Of a stretch of 36,589 nt of DNA, positions 33,941 through 36,589 are shown piece by piece (the stretch's first letter is position 1; each line of letters begins with the position of its first letter). The stretch covers positions 1-36,589 of the forward strand of contig CAMDMA010000036.1 of assembly GCA_945902075.1 (NCBI GenBank), read 5' to 3'. The position numbers and the translations under genes were made by a program. Source of the DNA: Candidatus Kuenenia stuttgartensis (lineage in GTDB: Bacteria > Planctomycetota > Phycisphaerae > Phycisphaerales > SM1A02). Below the pieces are notes generated by a model. The model was not told where the DNA came from, did not search any database, and saw only the letters and a list, made by a program, of their open reading frames with translations.

Positions 33941-34177
33941 GTCAGTAGTCCTGAGTAGGAGCCGCGCGAACGAGCGAGGCAGGTTGAAGCGGTCAAATCG
34001 CCGACGGTTCGGCGGGGGAGAGAACGGATGAAATGTCGTGGAGCTGATTGGTGCTGGGTAGATTCAGACGATGTCCCTCAACCAGTCACGCGGCGACGAA
34101 CCAGTCAGCGCGCGGGCGCTCGGCTCGATCTCGGGACAGGCAGGGTTGTCGTCGTTTGGCACGGTTGCTCTCAAAGG

Positions 34178-34193
34178 CGGCTGAAATCAGCCG
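34178..34193. promoter_or_regulatory. Palindrome CGGCTGA-AA-TCAGCCG at the fusA transcription start
   Basis: A 7+7 inverted repeat begins just downstream of the predicted start. It could be an operator or a 5'-terminal RNA hairpin. Its core GGCTGAAATCAGCC resembles GGTCGAAATCGACC at 9261-9274. Confidence 0.4.
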
Positions 34194-34201
34194 AGTCGGA
34201 G

Positions 34202-34230
34202 AGTGTAGATACCCGCGCAAGTGAATGCAA
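34202..34230 (-). promoter_or_regulatory. Probable fusA promoter (TTGCAT - 17 bp - TACACT)
   Basis: Read leftward, TTGCAT (34225-34230) and TACACT (34202-34207) are separated by 17 bp. The predicted start is near 34195, giving a leader of about 255 bases. This is the best sigma-70-like match seen in the window. Confidence 0.5.
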
Positions 34231-34267
34231 CAGGCGGTTTGGCCTCGGCTTGTCGAGCGGGGGCGGA

Positions 34268-35230
34268 TCAGACGACGCGGACGAAATCCTGCTCTCGGAT
34301 GGCTTCCGCGGCGAGAATGGGTTTCACTTCGGCGAGGTAGCGGCGACCGTCCTCGACGTAGCCGGCGGTGGGTGCAAGGCTGGGCATTCGGGCGGTAAAG
34401 AAGGCGTTCAGGCGACGCATCGACAGTTCGCGAACGAATTTGGCACCCATCGAGGCGAGGGCGACCGGGAGGTGGCGCTCCTCTGCGCCGACCTCAAACG
34501 AGAGCACCAGCCCCTCGCCAATCTCATAGGTCGAGCGTTCGCCGTCCTCCACGATGGTCCGCACGCGTGCGCCTCGAGCCACGTGCGCCTCAAGCTCGGC
34601 GGTGTAGTCGCTGCGCCCGCCCTGACGATCAATCGCGAGAAAGGTTGGTTCGTCTCCGCGAAGGAGATCGATGTTGCGCGCCGCGTCGAACACCAGCGAC
34701 ATGTTGACGCGCGCCTTGTTTCGGAGGGTCTCATAGAGTGCGTTGAAACCCGGCGCGTCAAGGGCTGCGACTCCGAAGTGTTCGAGGACGACTCCACTTT
34801 TTGCAAGGGTGTTCGCCAGCAGATTGCGCGCAATTGCGATCTCCGCCGCCGAGTGTGACACGGGCATGGACTGTGGGGTCTCGTGCCACGGGGTCGCGCT
34901 TGTGGCGCGCGGGTGAACTCCGAGTGCATTCAACAACGCACGGTCATTCTCTGGCGGCTCGCATGCCGCAAACGCAAGCACCCCGCGCTCGAGATGAGCA
35001 AGCGGCTGCTTCCCGGCACTCTTCAACTTTTTACTATCGGCGATCGCGATCCGTCGTTTTGGGTCTCGCGGCTTCCGGCAAAGGGCCGACTCGAGCAGTT
35101 TCCAGAGGTCGGGCGGCGCAGTATCCAAAAGTGCCTGCGGAGGAAACGACACGCGAAATGCGCTCGCGCCCACACAAAGCGGCCCGAGCAGGGGGCCGTA
35201 TCCCGCTTCATCGATGCCTGCGTAGATCAC
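34268..35230 (-). CDS. Enlarged RNase HII-like protein
   Basis: 320 residues, about 100 more than standard RNase HII. The N-terminus IYAGIDEAGYGPLLGPLCVGAS carries the DE pair of the active site (Asp7, Glu8 region). AIADSKKLK (about 61-69), FLAIDRQGG (about 197-205, third acidic residue) and ASMGAKFVRELSM (about 256-268) match the family motifs IDG and SIIAKVxRDxxM. At the last site the usual Asp of RD is Glu (RE). RNase HII removes ribonucleotides from DNA; whether this diverged form does so is uncertain. The start is GTG 35230, overlapping the mnmA stop by GTGA (35227-35230), so translation is coupled. Confidence 0.8.
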   Translation of the reverse strand: MIYAGIDEAGYGPLLGPLCVGASAFRVSFPPQALLDTAPPDLWKLLESALCRKPRDPKRRIAIADSKKLKSAGKQPLAHLERGVLAFAACEPPENDRALLNALGVHPRATSATPWHETPQSMPVSHSAAEIAIARNLLANTLAKSGVVLEHFGVAALDAPGFNALYETLRNKARVNMSLVFDAARNIDLLRGDEPTFLAIDRQGGRSDYTAELEAHVARGARVRTIVEDGERSTYEIGEGLVLSFEVGAEERHLPVALASMGAKFVRELSMRRLNAFFTARMPSLAPTAGYVEDGRRYLAEVKPILAAEAIREQDFVRVV

Positions 35231-36333
35231 CCCGGCAATGTAACGCGAATCCAGCCGCCACCGAGGATTCGCTGATCTTGGTCGTAGCAGACGACCGCCT
35301 GTCCAGGCGCAACGCCGGGTTCAGTCTGCGCGAAGGCAATGGAGAGCACGTCGTCGACGAGGCGCACGTGCGCGGGAATCGGCACGCCGTGGGCGCGCAC
35401 CTGCACGGTGCACTCAAGATCGGTCGCGTCGGCATACCACGTGACATCGCTTGCCTCAACGCCGCCAACACCAAGCGCGTCACGCGGACCCACGACGACG
35501 GCGTTACGCGCAGGATCTTTGCGAAGTACGTACAGCGGGATGGTTGCCGCAACGCGAATACCCCGACGTTGGCCAATGGTGAAATGTTGGTGGCCATCGT
35601 GACGACCGAGTTCGCGCCCCGACTCGTCCACGATTGAGCCTTCAGTGAACCGTTCTGGTGCACGCTTTGCGAGAAACGCAGCGTAATCGTCGGGAACGAA
35701 GCAGATCTCCTGTGAATCCGGCTTGTCAAACACCGGAAGCGCAAGTTCGCGAGCAAGTTCGCGCACCGCAGGTTTCTCCATGCCTCCAATCGGCAACATC
35801 ATTTTGGCCACCGCCGCGCGCCCAACGCCAAACAGCACGTACGACTGGTCTTTCGCTTGATCAAGACCACGCGCGATGCGCGGACCATCGTCACTCGCGG
35901 CGATGCGTGCATAGTGCCCGGTAGCGACCGCCTCGCAGCCGAGTTGCTCGGCATACTGGCGTAACTTGCCGAACTTGAGCCAGTCATTGCAGCGAACGCA
36001 CGGGTTCGGCGTGCGGCCCGCGTGATACTCCTCTTCGAAGTACGAAATAATGCGACCGAAGTCGTTTCGGAAGTTCACAACATAAAACGGGATTTCGAGC
36101 TTCGCGGCCACGAGGCGCGCGTCGGCGGCATCGTTGATCGAACAGCAGCCGTGTTGGCCGATTCGCGCGCCGGTACCGATCGTGCAGGACTCGCCATCGA
36201 TCGGTGTCTCAAGTTCCTCTCCCGGACTTCCGAGTCGCATGAAGCAACCGACGACATCATGGCCATCACGTTTGAGAAGCGCTGCGGCGACAGAGCTATC
36301 GACGCCGCCCGACATGGCAAGCAGAATTTTCAC
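35227..36333 (-). CDS. mnmA: tRNA-specific 2-thiouridylase MnmA
   Basis: 368 residues from GTG 36333, directly followed by KILLAMSGGVDSSV. This PP-loop enzyme activates U34 of Lys, Glu and Gln tRNAs with ATP and inserts sulfur for the s2U modification. The ATP site MSGGVDSSV (about 7-15), catalytic Cys in NPCVRCND (about 107-114), ATGHYARI, LDQAKDQSYVLFGV and the second catalytic Cys in SQEICFVPDD are all present, as is the C-terminal barrel (HFTIGQRRGI, LGGGWI). A longer start at 36402 would add 23 Arg-rich residues before this and is rejected. TAGACT lies seven bases before the GTG and there is no Shine-Dalgarno sequence. First gene of a coupled pair with the RNase HII-like gene. Confidence 0.95.
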   Translation of the reverse strand: MKILLAMSGGVDSSVAAALLKRDGHDVVGCFMRLGSPGEELETPIDGESCTIGTGARIGQHGCCSINDAADARLVAAKLEIPFYVVNFRNDFGRIISYFEEEYHAGRTPNPCVRCNDWLKFGKLRQYAEQLGCEAVATGHYARIAASDDGPRIARGLDQAKDQSYVLFGVGRAAVAKMMLPIGGMEKPAVRELARELALPVFDKPDSQEICFVPDDYAAFLAKRAPERFTEGSIVDESGRELGRHDGHQHFTIGQRRGIRVAATIPLYVLRKDPARNAVVVGPRDALGVGGVEASDVTWYADATDLECTVQVRAHGVPIPAHVRLVDDVLSIAFAQTEPGVAPGQAVVCYDQDQRILGGGWIRVTLPG

Positions 36334-36340
36334 CGTGCGT

Positions 36341-36346
36341 AGTCTA
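36341..36346 (-). promoter_or_regulatory. Possible -10 (TAGACT) of mnmA, leaderless-type
   Basis: TAGACT ends seven bases before the GTG start, so transcription would begin at or next to the start codon. The -35 is not recognisable. Confidence 0.35.
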
Positions 36347-36412
36347 AGCCGAGGTTGCAGACGTGTTCGTCGACAGGAGGGTGCACATAGGGGTTCTGCC
36401 AAAAAGCAAACA

Positions 36413-36429
36413 GCCCCGTTAGACGGGGC
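36413..36429 (-). terminator. Leftward intrinsic terminator beyond the 39-bp array
   Basis: GCCCCGT (36413-36419) pairs with ACGGGGC (36423-36429). Read leftward it is followed by TGTTTGCTTTTTGG (36399-36412), a reasonable U-tract; the rightward side is GTTCGC. It would end a transcript that comes from the right through the 39-bp repeats. Confidence 0.65.
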
Positions 36430-36466
36430 GTTCGCGGGAGGGAGAGGGTAAGAGAGATTATGAGAG

Positions 36467-36589
36467 CCTTCGTTGTGCGACGCGTGTTCCGGCGCGTCGC
36501 ACGTTCCTTCGTTGTGCGACGCGTGTTCCGGCGCGTCGCACGTTCCTTCGTTGTGCGACGCGTGTTCCGGCGCGTCGCACGTTCCTTCG
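36467..36589. repeat. 39-bp tandem palindromic repeats, three copies plus a partial at the edge
   Basis: Identical units start at 36467, 36506 and 36545, and a fourth begins at 36584 and is cut by the window. Each unit holds a perfect 10-bp inverted repeat, GTGCGACGCG and CGCGTCGCAC, around an 8-base loop (TGTTCCGG), separated from the next by about 11 bases (GTTCCTTCGTT). Since 39 is a multiple of three, frames stay open through the array; rightward from ATG 36460 it reads as a 13-residue cationic repeat (FVVRRVFRRVARS). No spacers of variable sequence occur, so it is not a CRISPR. Confidence 0.95.

Larger units (their letters stand above)
33941..34267. other. fusA leader and promoter region, 327 bp, no gene
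   Basis: Read leftward it contains a promoter (34202-34230), a palindrome at the expected start (34178-34193), two direct repeats TGACTGGTT (34099-34107 and 34080-34088, 19 bp apart), a hairpin CGCCGA-CGGT-TCGGCG (33999-34014) and the fusA ribosome binding site. No small coding frame with a ribosome binding site is evident. Confidence 0.55.

Noticed and set aside
34028-34858. 276-codon rightward frame across the fusA leader and RNase HII-like gene
   Set aside because: It overlaps a supported gene in antisense and has no recognisable motif or ribosome binding site.
36467-36589. CRISPR-like repeat array at the right edge
   Set aside because: Units are contiguous and identical with no variable spacers, and no cas gene is seen.
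1-36589. tRNA, rRNA, tmRNA, insertion sequences and prophage genes
   Set aside because: No tRNA-like cloverleaf, rRNA segment, transposase, integrase or terminal inverted repeats were recognised; a covariance-model search would be needed to exclude small RNAs.

Overview
The window looks like ordinary chromosomal DNA from a GC-rich planctomycete, most plausibly of the Phycisphaerae type. This rests on gene content rather than on any marker RNA: a GldA / fused GldF-GldG / DUF4340 transport operon, a DUF1573 surface protein, a very large TPR lipoprotein, a SpoIIE-type phosphatase, and frequent GTG/TTG starts with 4-base stop/start overlaps. No rRNA, tRNA, phage, transposase or CRISPR array is visible.

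Layout, left to right. 1-4470 (+): the lysine-rich tail of a truncated protein, a 1115-residue TPR lipoprotein coupled to it, and a YebC/PmpR-family protein. 4607-5164 (-): a small lipoprotein. 5257-8146 (+): a tightly overlapping operon of a TVP38/TMEM64-family membrane protein, a DUF485 protein and an ActP-like sodium/solute symporter. 8202-8756 (-): elongation factor P. 8757-9346: a 590-bp region without a convincing gene, holding a leftward terminator and palindromes. 9347-10513 (+): a secreted DUF1573 protein. 10621-11433 (-): a TauE/SafE permease. 11747-12541 (+): a membrane-anchored 3D-domain protein. 12659-14209 (-): a ComM/YifB ATPase. 14334-17342 (-): bifunctional proline catabolism enzyme PutA. 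17528-19084 (-): a GT4 glycosyltransferase. 19192-19653 (-): an unrecognised protein. 19877-21013 (+): PrmC. 21079-22812 (-): a PAS-GAF-REC regulator. 23034-28248 (+): the Gld-like ABC operon. 28292-31602 (-): SpoIIE phosphatase coupled to RibD. 31829-33940 (-): EF-G with a long leader. 34268-36333 (-): MnmA coupled to an enlarged RNase HII-like protein. The right edge (36467-36589) is a tandem array of 39-bp palindromic units running off the window.

Functional themes. Translation and its quality are well represented (EF-P, EF-G, PrmC, MnmA, YebC) but scattered, not in a ribosomal operon. Envelope genes are the second theme. Seven gene junctions use ATGA or GTGA overlaps, marking translationally coupled pairs. 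Several leftward genes without a Shine-Dalgarno sequence have a TANNNT hexamer 7-10 bases before the start codon, suggesting leaderless transcripts.

The least explained items are the 39-bp palindrome array, the 11-bp-phased TGATCATG array at 28256-28307, EF-P with Asn at the usual Lys/Arg loop tip, the regulator with a degenerate histidine-kinase dimerisation helix, and the possible leftward small RNA ending at 8942-8961. No single locus can be declared a new system from sequence alone.
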